DNA from: Hofstenia miamia
Taxonomy: Eukaryota > Xenacoelomorpha > Acoela
Direction of reading: 5' to 3'
Assembly: GCA_004352715.1 (NCBI GenBank)
Contig: SCFE01000110.1
Location: forward strand, 1,191,796 to 1,255,795
DNA: 64,000 bases
Positions within the stretch are counted from its first letter, which is position 1; each line of letters opens with the position of its first letter. The position numbers and the translations under genes are program-made. The notes below the pieces were generated by a model that had not been told where the DNA came from, did no database searches, and saw only the letters and a program-made list of their open reading frames with translations. This document shows, in pieces, positions 11,040 to 24,549 of this stretch.

Positions 11040-12010
11040 TGAAAGATATTGTTTTAGATATTATTGAAATTCCGAAAGACTTAAAAGCTAGGGGAAAAAC
11101 TGTTGGTAGTAATTCAGAACTATGTAGACTTAGGGAATTGATTTGAAAATTGATAACATCAATAGCATCAACATTAAAGATGATTGGAATGTCATTAGTT
11201 GGTTAAAATCTCAAAGTTATAATTAAACTAACATTAACTTTAAACGTGATTTAATTAACTGTTTTTCAAATGTCAATTCTAAATTGGGAATTAAAGGAAT
11301 TTTCTTGAAAAATTTCAAACTTACTTACATTCAAGGTTTATAAGTAAACAACATCTGATTTTCATAAATAGCTATTTTAAGGAATATCTAAAGGGAAAAC
11401 CTTGAAGCAAATTTACAGATACTGCAATGGGTCAATCTGCATTACTACATATGTTACAAAGGCTATTGGTAATGTAGAAGAACTTTATCTATGCCTTAAC
11501 ATCATAGAAAAGACTTGAAAGGAAAGGGTATTTTCTAAATAATACAAATGATGGTTTTATTAAATTTCCTATTGAACTAGACATCTGAAAGTTCCATCAT
11601 ATTTTAAATAATATATATCCGATAAAAAATATACAATTTACAATGAATTTGAAAAATCGAACAAAGTTTCTAGATATCCTAATCACATTGAATCCTAATC
11701 AATAGAAACTGAGGTATTATATAAATTAACAATCAACAGTCATAACTACTTAAATTGGTTTTTTGCACATCGTAGACACACTAAAGTGAATATACCTTAT
11801 TGTCTGGTCAAAACACTTTGACAACAAATACAAACAGGATAAATGAAAAGTTACAAGAATTAAAAAAATTCATGAAAAAGTGTTCATATCTAGAATATAT
11901 TATAAACAAAGATATTAAGAATTCACTAATGTATGGACCAGGAAACAAGTCAACATTTTAGTATCATTCAGTTAAAAAATTAAATCAATATGCAAGATCT
12001 ACATTGAAAA
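11040..12010 (+). mobile_element. Decayed Penelope-like reverse transcriptase
   Basis: No long ORF survives, but several frames contain RT-like pieces in order: FTDTAMGQSA (the DG-x-x-MGS-like block, about 11410), DGFIKFPIELDI (about 11550), NIQFTMNL then KFLDILITLN (about 11630-11690), and a tail region resembling Y-x-x-x-T-x-SHNYLNWF then HRRHTKVNIPYCL (about 11740-11805). The order and wording fit Penelope-like elements (YIDD-type RT followed by FLD and a TDSHxYL-HP-x-HTK region). It is multiply frameshifted and lies in the intron between receptor A exons 3 and 4. Confidence 0.55.
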
Positions 12011-12332
12011 ATTGACTCACAGACTAAAAAATAGCAACCAAGTTAAGGATATGCTTACTAACGCAAGGGGGAGGGGACATTGTAGAATATCTCCCCTCGT
12101 CAGGTTTTCAAAAGTGATTTTGACTGGATAAATGATTTCGGTTTAAAATGGTGATGACTAAGATGTCCTTCGTCAAAAAATCCTGCGTAGTACGCCTCTG
12201 CTAACTATAGAGTAATTCAATAATTTAAACAACCGACAAATTTATGGAAGTAGTTGTTTCTATATAATAGAATAAAAGCCAAGAATGTTGTGAAACATCT
12301 TTTGTTTATTAATGTATTTTGTACGCTTCATT

Positions 12333-12755
12333 TTTATATATATATATATATATNNNNNNNNNNNNNNNNNNNNNNNNNNNNNNNNNNNNNNNNNNNNNNN
12401 NNNNNNNNNNNNNNNNNNNNNNNNNNNNNNNNNNNNNNNNNNNNNNNNNNNNNNNNNNNNNNNNNNNNNNNNNNNNNNNNNNNNNNNNNNNNNNNNNNNN
12501 NNNNNNNNNNNNNNNNNNNNNNNNNNNNNNNNNNNNNNNNNNNNNNNNNNNNNNNNNNNNNNNNNNNNNNNNNNNNNNNNNNNNNNNNNNNNNNNNNNNN
12601 NNNNNNNNNNNNNNNNNNNNNNNNNNNNNNNNNNNNNNNNNNNNNNNNNNNNNNNNNNNNNNNNNNNNNNNNNNNNNNNNNNNNNNNNNNNNNNNNNNNN
12701 NNNNNNNNNNNNNNNNNNNNNNNNNNNNNNNNNNNTATATATATATATATATATA
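12333..12755. repeat. (TA)n-flanked gap (382 N)
   Basis: (TA)n borders the gap at 12354-12735 on both sides, in the receptor A intron. Confidence 0.95.
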
Positions 12756-13177
12756 ATGAGAAAATTTATTAACGATATGGTAAAAAATTTAAATTTTTAC
12801 AAGTTTTACTATTACTGTTAAATAAAAGATTGCCATTTTCTTATTAATTAAAATGTTGAAAATTTATAGTGAGATATCCATTCAATATTGAACCCGACAC
12901 AAACACATTCAATCCGATTTTGAAATCATGTATTTTATTTATTAATTTTTGTATTTTATTTTTTTGGCTAATACATTAAATTTTGCAAGTAAATTGTATC
13001 TACAGAGAACATTCAAACCGTGCTACCCAACATTTATGCTACAGTAGAGAGGTTCAGATTTAAAATATTTTTATTAGTTGTAGAAATGCATCCGTTATTG
13101 TATTTCATTATTTCATAGATTGTAAGATGAGTCAATTGCTTTGGAATATTAGTATTTAAATATTTGAAGAAACTTAC

Positions 13178-13284
13178 AACATCAAAGCCAGCAATTTCTG
13201 CGTTTACACAGTTCTCATAAGAAGGCTCTTTCCACACTCCGCGTTGCGTTGCAGTATTTAGTTCGCACAATCGTGTTGCTTTTC
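13178..13284 (-). CDS. Receptor A exon 3: second half of HormR domain
   Basis: The acceptor is ATATTTCAG and the donor GTT|GTAAGT; the exon enters in phase 1 and leaves in phase 0. The peptide reads GKATRLCELNT then RGVWKEPSYENC, the classic HormR ending: G-x-A-x-R-x-C, then G-x-W, then P-x-x-x-x-C. With exon 2 it supplies the four cysteines of the domain. The tail (about ten residues to FDV) leads into the GAIN domain. A 1.55-kb intron separates it from exon 2 and a 3-kb intron, holding a Penelope-like fossil and a gap, separates it from exon 4. Confidence 0.75.
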
Positions 13285-14836
13285 CTGAAATATTGCATTT
13301 TTCAAGAAGGAAAGTATTTGAGTGTACATGTGCGTATATGTATGAAAAAACATTTTCTATGGCAATAAAGTAAGGAATATCAAACCCAGGTTAAAATTTG
13401 AGATCAAAAGTTGCAAAAATTTAAGAAACTAACCCAACCAGTAGATACTTACACATGATCAGACTCATAAGTCTTAAAATTTTAAATATAGAGCTAATTT
13501 AAAAACTTGTATTGATGGAACTAAAAGATAAACTTAAAAATATTATATTTTTTCAATAATGTCGTTTTTCTAATTTCATAGTTAAATATTACTAAATATG
13601 CATAGCCAAGTGATAATTTAGGGAAGTTACACAAAATATGTAGAAAATATAACATGTAGACACAGAAGATTAATAATGCAAGAATTCAATATACTAATAT
13701 TATTGATCTTTAGTTTTAATGAGTAAAAAATCGAACCATTTCAGGAATAAACTATAAATAGGAAAGAATCAGAAAAATTATGAAACTAAACACGGTTATT
13801 AAATATTAAAAATCACATAGTCCTTTGATGCATACGTCTCAGACTACCTTAAAGAAGACGCATTTGAATTATTAATGTTTAGTTAAAATATGCATACATT
13901 CAGATTAAATTCTTTGTAATTCAATGAAGCTAAACAATTGAAAATATATTTTTTAATTAGGATTATAGATGGCAGTAGAATTTTATTTGCTAACCAGATA
14001 AATGCTTTAAAATTTGGAAACCATGAAATAAGAAATTATTGGAATATGCAATGCTATTTGAACAGAAAATTATTGGAAACAATTTTTGGCGAAATAAAAA
14101 AATGCGACTTTAAAAGGGATTTTAACGACGAATTTTTCAATTGTGTATTTTTTATATCAGTTAGACTCAATTAAATCAAAAGAAATTATTTGTTGAAGTC
14201 AATAAATCTATATTGTTTAACAACGTTCTTCCTTTTTATGCACAATCAAAATTTTTCTTATTTCTATAAGCAAAATGAAATTTCTTTGCTAGGCTAGTTG
14301 TTTGCTATAGCCTTTTTTAGTACAAATTGTCACCTAGATTTAATTACATTATAATAATCGGTATCACTTTAATTGTTGCAATTAGTGAAATGTGCAATAT
14401 TGATTAATACCAAGAAATCACGCAAAATTTAAAAAATATCAACAAAGATACGGGGATAAAAGCCTATGTTCAAGCTCGCGACATACACGAAAAGTTATTT
14501 CATGAGCCTGAGCAAAATTTTGAAATATTGTTTGTTCTTGAAAAATCATGTACAGAGCAATAACTACTCTCAATTAAAGATAGAACTTCAGCTTAGACAT
14601 TAAAAGCATTTGTACAAATCTGTCTGAATTTTCTGTAAAAATATAAAGTTTTTAAGCAAAAGGTATTGACAAGAACATACATACAAAAATATTTTTTCGA
14701 AATTTTTTTATTCAGTTCCCTACGCCTACGAATGTTCCCAAATATAAAATTAATGAATATAATTAAGTATTAATATGAAATATAATTGATTGTAGACTTG
14801 TCAATATTGTTTGTATAAATATTTGATAAATTTTAC
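13285..14836. other. Receptor A intron, no gene seen
   Basis: AT-rich intron between the two HormR exons. A 78-codon plus-strand frame (13938-14174) has no recognisable content, splice support or start context and is regarded as chance. Confidence 0.5.
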
Positions 14837-14932
14837 CAGTAGCATTTATGCAGTCAATTTCAACTTCTGAAGATGGGGTAGTTTCCTCCCAAGTATAACC
14901 TTGGTATAGTTCCTCAGTGCAATTCGCATTAC
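14837..14932 (-). CDS. Receptor A exon 2: first half of HormR domain
   Basis: The exon lies between a TTTTTCTAG acceptor and a G|GTAAAA donor and is phase 1 at both ends, matching both neighbours. It encodes about 32 residues with two cysteines (NANCTEE and EIDCINATG) and the G-Y-x-W-x-x-T spacing seen at the start of hormone-receptor domains. The HormR domain is an extracellular, disulphide-bonded module usually found just before the GAIN domain in adhesion GPCRs, which agrees with its position here. Confidence 0.72.
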
Positions 14933-15067
14933 CTAGAAAAAATAAATAATCAAAAACCAACTTAAAATTATATCATATAAAAGGATTATATAAACTATAT
15001 ATGATTTACTAAGTACAGCATATACTATCATCAATTCATAACAATTTATACAATAGTGGAAATTTAC

Positions 15068-16370
15068 CATTTTCTGTAGTCGGTGATAAAGAAGTTGTCG
15101 ATATCACAGTTGTTTCATTTGAGTCAGCAGAAGAGTTAATACTTGTTGAATTCCATACTGATGATGAGATTGAAGCGCTTGATGTAGAATTGTCAGTTAC
15201 ATCTGCTGAACTTATCGTTGGACTGCTGTTTATGTCTGAGGAATCTGAACTAATTCTTTGTGTTGAACTAAATGATTCCGAAGAAATGGTTGAGAAATCC
15301 GTAGCAATATCATTTGAAGTAGAGCTTGAGTCACCAGACACCGAAGAGTCGAGTGAATATGCGTTTGAACTTTGAGAGCTTGGTGAAGTAAGTGTATTAC
15401 TACTACTACTAGAATCTGTTGAAATTGAGCCAGTGGATTCACTATTGCCGCTTATTCCCATATTAGAAGAAGTAAATGAATTTATACTGGAGCTTTGAGA
15501 GTTCAATGAAGTGGCTGCATTGGTATTACTACTATAATCTGTGGAATCACTACTGGAGCTTATTCTTATATTAGATGTAGTAAATGAATTTATACTGGAG
15601 CTCTGAGAGTTTGACGAAGTAGCTGCATTGGTATTACTATTAGAATCTGTAACAGCTGAATCTGCTGAAGAACTTATTCCAGAATTAGAAGCAGTACTAG
15701 TACTCATTCTTGAGCTTTGGGAACTCAGAGAATCATCTGTATTACTATTATCAATAGAGACACTAAGGGTTGCAGAATGTGATGAGTGAATAGTTTCTGA
15801 GATCGAACTAGTCGCCGATGTTGCTAGCTCACTTGTTTGTATGGCATTAGTAGCAGTATTGGTTATGGTATTGGTTGTCTCCTCAGTGTAAGGAAATGTC
15901 GCAGTGGAACTTTCAGCGTTTGGTGAAGAATGACTAGTAACTGCAATAGAAATAGTAGCTTGAGAAGAATCACTCGTACTGGATCTAAGTGAAGTCGCCG
16001 AGCTTGAACTCACTTTTGTTGAAACTGATTCACTGCTGGTCATTCCTGAAGAAGAGATTCCATTGGTGTTGGCGGCTGAAGTCAATATAGTCTGTCCAGT
16101 ATTAGTCATTGAATTAGTCTGGCTATTTGTTTGAACTAATGAAGCTGCAGGCGTTGAAACAGAATTTAATATTGTAACAGGTGAATTTGATGGTGATACC
16201 GTTTGCGCGGTTGAGCTCGACTTACTTTCTGATGTATTCGAATCGCTGGCATTGACTCCATCAATAGTTATATTGTAATCATCTATTACTGTGTATACTG
16301 TGATATCATTTGGATCTTCAGTAGAACTATTAGCCCAAGAAATTACAGCTAAGCAAAGTATGGATACCAT
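15068..16370 (-). CDS. Receptor A exon 1: signal peptide and mucin-like stalk of an adhesion GPCR
   Basis: This exon encodes about 434 residues. The frame is open four codons further upstream to a GTG, but the ATG at 16370 is chosen because it begins a short hydrophobic signal peptide (MVSILCLAVISWA). The rest is overwhelmingly Ser, Thr and Asn with many N-x-S/T sites, so a heavily glycosylated extracellular stalk is expected. Roughly residues 230-340 hold imperfect tandem repeats of about 37 residues containing SNTNAATS and SQSSSINSF. The exon ends with a clear donor (G|GTAAAT, phase 1), and its frame joins the HormR exon 135 bp away. The link to an aGPCR rests on the downstream exons; taken alone this would only be a mucin-like secreted protein. 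Confidence 0.8.
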
Positions 16371-16382
16371 CCAAAACGTCAC

Positions 16383-19300
16383 TAAATTATATAAAGTTAT
16401 TAAAATACTGTTTTGAATTACAGCATTTAACTATATTTGCTGTCCTTATTGTCGGCGTGCAAGGTTAAATTTTCAATAAAAGAAAACAAAAATGTATTCA
16501 ACTACTTAGTATATCTTCAACAATTTTTAGTTTTGCCCTGATTAGAAGTTTTTTTATTGAGAACTTACTGACTGCCTCCGAGTTATTTTTACATTTTCGG
16601 TCTCAGGTATTTTTAAAAATTTGGTCATCAGAAATGACTAACCGTCTCCTTCTATATTTATCATACCCACCGAGATATCTGGGAGGCTAACAATATGCAA
16701 TCAAAGCTGGAAGCAATTAAATATTAAGCGCAGGAATCTTCCAAAAAACAAACTGTGCAAAAAGTAAATCATATAAACTGAAGAATAATTCATTCAAACT
16801 TGACAAATTATGTGAATTTTGACTAGTGAATTTCAAAAGACCCCTCAAGAATTAGGATCACATTCAGTCGTCACTACTTAAACCTGAAAAGATGTAAAAT
16901 ACATCGCTTTTCGATAGAAATGCAAAGTTAGTAAGAAAGTTAGTAAGATAATAAACTCTAAAATATACCTTTATTGTATTTGAATAGTGAAGGCAGTGAC
17001 ATTTAAGTTTGGTACACTGAATCTAAAACACATTTAGTTACATCGAAATAAAATATGCCAATAAAACGTGAGAATAACTAAGCCAATGTCTAGCTATCAT
17101 AGGCCTCAGTAACTGGAAAATATGTACTATTTTGTGAAATTTTAGATTATGAGAACCCATTGGCTTTTATCAGCAATTTGCACATAGTGATTTCTGCTAG
17201 AGAAGCAATTTAAAAAATGAAAATGATTGAGTAAATCAAATGTGTCCAAATATTCGATAATAACATATTTACAATATATGGTTTGTCAAAATTTCACAAG
17301 CACTATAATATTTTGAAAACCCTAAATTTCATGGCTGTGTCATTGTAACGTTTTAGTATTTCGGATGAATGATCTAAATTTCTTACTAAATGAACAAATG
17401 TTTTAGGTGTTGAAGTCTGTCAGGGAATTCTTTACTCAAAGAAGTATTTTTATTCGAATTTCAAGAATGTGCTTCACGTGCATTACTTCTCATTTGAGAA
17501 GTTTCCAAGATTGATTAATTTGAGATTGAGATTTCTTCTTGGTATGCAGTAATAAAAAACATGTACATTGTATTCGTGAATTTAGATTTAAACAATCTTC
17601 TCGTGAATTCAGGTAGTATCGTGCATTTTCCTAATTATTTTAATAAAAATTTTATTTTGTTCAGTGCGTATTGCAATTAGTACAACATTTCCGCTTCTTC
17701 ATTGAAGTTGGCATACTGCATGCACAGAATAGTAAAATATATTAACAGAAAACTTCTCATACATAACGATCAGGTTCAAGTTTTACATGCATACATTAGA
17801 TAAAGAACAACTTAATTACAGGAAATGCTAAATTTCCAAAGAATAGCATTTTAAATTTCAAATTTTAAATTCAATAATGTACTCAAATTATATAAATTTA
17901 AAATACACCTGTAGTCTTTAGACAATAGATTTTATACCAACCTGTTTGATAAATAGAGCATGAAATTATTGTTTGATTTATTATTCGGTTGCTAGGGATG
18001 CACTTAATGAACAGGAAAAAAATTAGTGCATTGTATTTTTGAATTTAAAAAACAAATAAACATTGCTTATTAAATTTCTTCAGCAATGCTTAACATTTTG
18101 TTTTACCAAAATATATTGATTTATAAATTTTTGTAAATTATATTCAACCTTGTGATCTTTTAAGTTGATAATCATTATTATACAATTATATATTAATGCA
18201 TAGCCTATCAAAATGTAGTATATTTTTAGTAGTTGTAGACCAATAATGAAGCCTTCAATCTTAGACATTGAAAAGGTAAGTAGTGAAAAAGTAGCAGAAA
18301 TTGAAATACTTAATATACCTCACTCTGAAAAATGCCGACCTTCGCAAGTATTACGCTGACAATTTGTAATTTCTGAAGTTCCGAGACATTACAAATATTA
18401 TAGTAATTGAATGACTAGATCTGAAAATAAGTAACTTCGCCCTCTGCAAGACATGCTTAATAAAACAAACAAAATGGATAAACTAGACTTATCATTTGGT
18501 TAAGAAGTATATTTAGTATTTTTAAAGGTTTTTTTATTATTGAATAAGGGCCTTATGTATATTTAGAACTACCTGTAGGTGCAGGCCTGTTTATTCAAAA
18601 AGCGTGTGGGATAGAAAATGTACATTTTTTCCTTAAGTGTGAAATAAAATTTTCGACTTGTATTTCTGAAAAAATAGCATTATATCGATCAAGTTTATGT
18701 AACATTCAGCACAAATATAGTAATAAATAATCAAATAACATTTATGAAACAAATATAGGCAAATCAACCTACAAATCAACAGCTAGTTTAGAAAAATTAA
18801 AAATAGATATTTCGTCAATATTTATTTGCAATGAAACATTTGTGGTACTGGTCCTAAAAAATTATTGTAATAATTCCCAAATAAGCAGTAGTTCAAAGTG
18901 ACTTCCATAAAATAATCTCAAAGTCGTTGACAACAAGTAAACAAATTTAAACTCAATAGTGTGAAGTCAACATGCGAACAATACGGGATTAAGGAGAGAA
19001 TTTTTGAATCGGGCATCAATTAATTTGTAATGGAGAATTTGAGGAGGATTTTCATCAAAGTAAGTTCAGGTCTTTGGTGGTTTGTGCTCTTAATATTCAA
19101 CAGGTTCCATTACAATATGAATTACCAATAAGTTACAAACTAACACTGACTCTTATATAAACAGATGCCTTTGTCAGCATTTTAGTGTACTAAAAATGTC
19201 TGAGAACAATTTGCTGAGAAGTTCTAATGAAATAATGTTTTATCGGGAAAGATACTAGGCTTTGGAAAATTCCTGTAAAGCAATAAATCACAGGGAAAAT

Positions 19301-20500
19301 CAGAAAGAGAGTCAAACTAAATAGGTGAATTACTTTTTGGTCTGAGATGAATACACTTGTTGCAAATACAGAAAGAGGTCTAAAATGTTATGAGAATGGT
19401 CAATTATGTATCGAGGGTGGGTCAGACACAATACGAAGAAAGGCATAAGATGGTTTTAAGAAAACAATTATTATTTCTGTGAATCAAATAATTGTCTTAG
19501 AGCATGATTTTCATTTGATGACAAACCTGAGTGAATTGATGATAACAATGCAAAGTTATTTGTCTGTTATAAAGAATGAATTCTAACATAGATTATGAAA
19601 CACAATTATGCATATTCAGAAAGAACTACAAAAACATATTTTTAATCTAGATTTATTTTTCAAAAGCGGAAACAAAATTTTATTACCATGTCTAAAGCAA
19701 TTATAAATTATTGTCAGTATTAAAAATATTTATGCATAATATATCTATCATTTAATGTCTATCCCTCTGCAAATGCATTCCTTTATAAAAATTGTTGACG
19801 ATTATAAGTGCAATTAACAAGACCAACCTGAAAGGAAATTCTTTTTCTGTCTCAATCAAAAACGAAGTGACATAGTCTGCAACAATAGAAAAAGTTTATT
19901 CTTTTATGCAAACATTATTAATAAATGACTTATTTAACATGCGATTGAAATTTAAACAGTCCTGTTAAAAACGGCTTTTGATTGGTTTGCTTGCAGCTGC
20001 AGTTGTCAAAGCACAGCTATAAATTTTTTGCTAAGGTATTAACCACTGAGTTTCCTAGTATTCTTTCAGACAATGGGTTAAAAGGCTAATAGTTTATCAA
20101 TGATTAATACTGTTAAAAATAGTTGTGTTAAAAATGTAGATAAAAAGTGAGTTTTTCCAATCATTCAGTTGCCTAGTTGCAGATAAAATTACTCAATAAC
20201 AGCTGTATAATATTTTCAAATTTCTTGTTGATTTTTCGATCAAGAATTATTACTATTTTGGTTTGTACTTATATTAAAGTTAATACAATGATTAGTCATA
20301 GAACAATGGTTTCTTGCTTGTGTTTTTAATTAGATTAGCAATTCGTTGTTCTCTCGAAATCATTGGCGATTTGTTTTGCATGGATAAAATTTTAAACTTG
20401 AGAAAACAAACACTACAAAGAAAACATTGCGACTTCACAGAGTTGTTTTCACGGTACAACTGCGAAAGATTTAAAACTAGTTTTACTTAAAATTACGGGA
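16383..20500. other. AT-rich non-coding stretch upstream of receptor A
   Basis: The region 5' of receptor A should contain its promoter, but no motif is clear enough to name. Scattered stops fill all frames. At about 18960-19560 a plus-strand segment (for example GWVRHNTKKGIRWF with stops nearby) hints at a decayed mobile element of unknown type. Confidence 0.4.
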
Positions 20501-21239
20501 ATCTTTTTCATGTACATTAAATACATATTTATAAACGTTTCAAATGGTATGAAGTTTCATACTGAGAGCCTAATCGCGGTGTCTATTCTTTGGGAACCCA
20601 CTCTCAGGGATAGAGAAAATTTTGTATTTTCTACCAGTCTGGAGAACAATGTCGACTAGTTCTGCCAACATCCCAATAAACAAAAAACGTTTAAAAGACA
20701 TCATATAACACGTCTTAAAATAGTTTAGAAAGAATTTAGTACACCTTGCTTATACAACGATTAACAATTACATATTATTGCTAATCTATTATATAAAGTA
20801 TCAATCATCCACTATGAGCAAACAGAACTATGTTACCCAGCACAGGCAGTGCTGCCTAATGAGCAGCACAAAAATAATCAATGGCATAAAACAAAGATGT
20901 TAGCATTAACATTTCATTACAACAGTGAAAATCAAATTTTTATATTTATGAAATAATCTTAGTTTACATACCATGCCCTAATATGTATTCTTCAACAATG
21001 TGCTAATAATTTTGCGCATTTTAAATTTCAATTAGATATTTTTATTGTAAATATATTTAAAAATATTTTTCCGAAGCATCGTAGAAAAATATACTGTCAA
21101 TTATTTTTTTTTACTATTTTTCATGCAATGTTCACTTAGTGGTGCATTTTGCTTAAATTATTCTTTTAGTAGTATGAATATTCAAATATTAAATATCTAA
21201 GAAGTGTCCCTGCCCTGATCTGGCTTACTAGAAAGCCTT

Positions 21240-21960
21240 ACGATATTGTAACAAACATTTGGGAATGATTTAGAAATGATTACGAAAGCATTTAGTAATG
21301 ATATAGAAAACGTTTAGAAGAGGTTTAGAAGACGTCTTTAAATCTTGGTGGACACTAAATGGTATACAGCAACACTTAGAAATGATGTTTTATAAGACGT
21401 TTAGAAGACGTACGTTAAAACGTCTTACAATCTGTTATTCCACTATAAGACGGAGATAACCCAGTAAAATGAAACTTACAAAACTTGCAAATATTTGCAA
21501 GTATTGAGCAAAAACTTTGCAAAACTTGCAAAATATAAGTATTTGCAAATACTTTGCATGTTTTACAAGTATTTGCAAATACTTTCCAAGTTTTGTAATT
21601 ATTTTTTGGAAATTTTGATTGTTACCTAATAAACAATAAAATGTTTTGAAGGAGTCTTATATTAATATAAATACATTTTAATATACACATTATGAGTTTT
21701 CTGAAAGTATAAATAATACAATTCTAATCCATTGCTGATTGCCAACTAGTGTCAACTGATAATATTGTAAAGCATTTACTAAGCGTTTGTTAAACGATTA
21801 TAAACCATTTCTAAATGTTCTCAAGGCTGTTTCTAAATTTTTAAAATGTACATTATGAACATTTTTTAAACTTTTGAGCCTTTTCTAAGCGAAAAAAAAT
21901 CATTTCTAAATGCTTTAAATATTTTAATTAATGATTAAAAATGCCTTTTAATATGCTATG
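21240..21960. repeat. Loose inverted repeat with TTTAGAAATG units and a palindromic core
   Basis: The left part (21240-21430) repeats gtttagaa and tttagaaatg, including aaacgtttagaagaggttta. The right part (21770-21960) carries the complement, catttctaaa and tttctaaatg. Between them (21470-21610) are copies of aacttgcaaatatttgcaag. This looks like an old fold-back or Helitron-like non-autonomous element, but the ends are not sharp. Confidence 0.4.
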
Positions 21961-22499
21961 TATTTCATATTTGTGTGGATATCCAAGTAAACGGCAATTA
22001 TAAAACTTGTAAAACATATAGAAACGTACAAGCGTTGTTCAAAGCTTTGAAAATATGCAAGTGCCGGAAGATGCAAAATCTATTATTTTAAAAGTCATGT
22101 AATTAAGTCTTTTAAAACAGACTTTTACATTACATGTGATTATTTTATGCTTTTAATATTTAAAATGTCAAATTTGCCTGATGAGTTTTTTCTAATGTTG
22201 TAATCTATACTTAGTAGAATTTTCTTGAAAAATTTTGAATAATATTCAACAAAATCATTTATAACTTATTAAAATTTCAGAATCATAAAGTTTTTATTGC
22301 TTTCTCAAATCAATATTTATAATAAAATATAATTCTTATAGGGTTGTTCGTCATTTAATCATTATCAATCAATTATCTTAACGGATATAGATAGCTAAAA
22401 ACATTTTTTAAATAATTTTTTTCAAGGAAATCTTAAAAATAAAAAAAACATCTCTTCTTATGAGGAATACAATATAACTAACGCCAATTGCCTTAAGAG

Positions 22500-22625
22500 G
22501 TTGAGCTGAGGCTTCTTTTGGGAAACATATCAACCCAATCTGGGGTCAGTTCATGCTGCAGATTACTCTTTGATTATTGGGCCGGGTCGCGGCGTCATTT
22601 TATAATCGTTACGGTGGAAGAACGA
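22500..22625. other. GC-rich patch, unidentified
   Basis: A short stretch (for example ggccgggtcgcggcgtcatt) much richer in G and C than its surroundings. No tRNA cloverleaf, ORF or element end is visible. Similar isolated patches occur at about 30003-30060 and 35335-35410. Confidence 0.3.
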
Positions 22626-23714
22626 TCACAGATTTATGGAAAATGTAATTTTTGTTGAAATTTTGAAAAATAATTTTTGGCATTGGGTTCATTTCTGCTA
22701 TCAAAACCGACTTTCTACTGATTTGCTTACGTGTATTGAAAAAATGCATATTGATAAGTTGATAATTCAATTTTTGCTAGTATATGCATTTTATCAAAAT
22801 TGTTGTACCTCCCATACTTAGTATCACCCATGTGAACTGTATATAGATTACTTGTTATGTAGTGATTTGATCATGTTGTATATTTAGTTTGTTTGTATCC
22901 TAATTAGGAAAAAATACTTAAAAATAGATGAATTAGTCAGAAAAATGCAGTTCACAATGTAAAGTAAAAATTTATTTGAACTTGAGTCAATTGATTCACT
23001 TGGTCCTTCGAGGTATAATTGGAAAGAAAACTTTTTGATAATAGTTCTTGTAGATAAAGTTTCAGATGAATGATGCACATGCAAAAATATTAACGTAGAA
23101 AAATTTCAGAAAATTCTATTGTAAATAAATTGTATGTTAGTAATAAACATTTTGCAAATAATGCCATTAACTTACTTGGCCCCTACTGCAAATTTCATTA
23201 CTATGCTAGTTTTTAGTTAGATTTCATATCAATGTAATGGAAATTTTGCAAATGGTCAATGTCAATATTTCTGAAGATTCTGAGCGCATTCATGTAATTG
23301 TGAACGTTTTAGCATATAGTTAGTGTTTGCGTAATTCGATAACAAACTATCTCATTTTCAAAAATAGCATTATTCACATTGTGCCAAAAAAACTTATTGA
23401 TTACAATATTCAAGGGTTATCCTGCAAGTTATGGATTAATAATATTTGAGATTAATTAAAACTCAATGTTTTAAAGGCCATAAATACAAGGCGGCTTTTT
23501 CAATATTTCAATTTAAGCTTTGATTTTATACGATATTATATATTTGGAGCTTAAAATATTATTAAAAATATCCGACGTGCTTACTAAATCGAATCCTATC
23601 AAATAAATTTATTCATTTGTACATTGATAATTGATATCTTAGAATCTCGAAGTACACTATCCTCAAAGAAGACTAAGCATCGGAATTTTATTGTATAGTA
23701 ATAAATATATATAA

Positions 23715-23970
23715 TTTGCCAATCTTGCAGATACTTGTATAACTTCGAGTATTTATGTAAATACTTTGAAAGTTTTGTATAACACTTACAAATATAGCAC
23801 AAGCATACCACAAAAACTTGCAAATATTTGCAAGTATACTACAAAAACTTGCAAATATTTGCAAGTTACTTGCAAATTTTGAAGATATTTTGTAAAACGT
23901 ACAAAGTTTTTTATAAATACTTTGCAAGTTTTTGCTTAATACTTGCAAATACTTTTCAAGTTTTGAAAGT
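23715..23970. repeat. Palindromic TTGCAAATATTTGCAA repeat cluster
   Basis: The perfect palindrome acttgcaaatatttgcaagt appears twice close together (about 23817-23865), flanked by degenerate copies such as acttgcaaatacttttcaag. The same unit occurs at 21470-21610 and, more decayed, near 60330-60460. Confidence 0.7.
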
Positions 23971-24549
23971 TTCAGTTTTTTGGGAAAGCGTTTTATCGTT
24001 TGTTGGGATATTCTACTCCATCGGTAAATTCCAAATTGAACATAACCGACCTACATAGAATTACTTACATTCTGACAAGACCCGTATAAAATTGTTCTGA
24101 CTTGACATAAACCGACCCATATTAAGTTAACACTTTCACACAACTCAACCAAGCATTGAAAAAAAGGTTTTAAAAAATAAATTTTCAATAAATTTTCCAT
24201 TGACAACTGCTAAATTTAACGTTTTCTGCTAAAATAAGTATGACCCGTAATTTTTATTCAAAGTCATCCAATTCCACCCAATCCAATCATAGCTTCAACA
24301 TTTGTAATAGTGATCCAAACTTGTTCAAGAAATAGAATTATCTAATTTTAGTAGTATCCAATAAAAATCTAATCTCAGCTTCTTAGGTTCTTAGCACAGC
24401 TCGTGTATGATCATCTTTTAAATGAGAAATTTATAATGCATTTATTGCAATTATTGTAAGATAGTTAAAACTGTTTTGAGTATTAGCAAAAATGAAAATT
24501 CGAAAAAAACGAAATACTTTTTTCGCATTGAAATTTGCTTTATATTTCA

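Noticed and set aside
15190-15442. Plus- and minus-strand ORFs overlapping the mucin exon
   Set aside because: They are shadow frames of the low-complexity Ser/Thr repeats.
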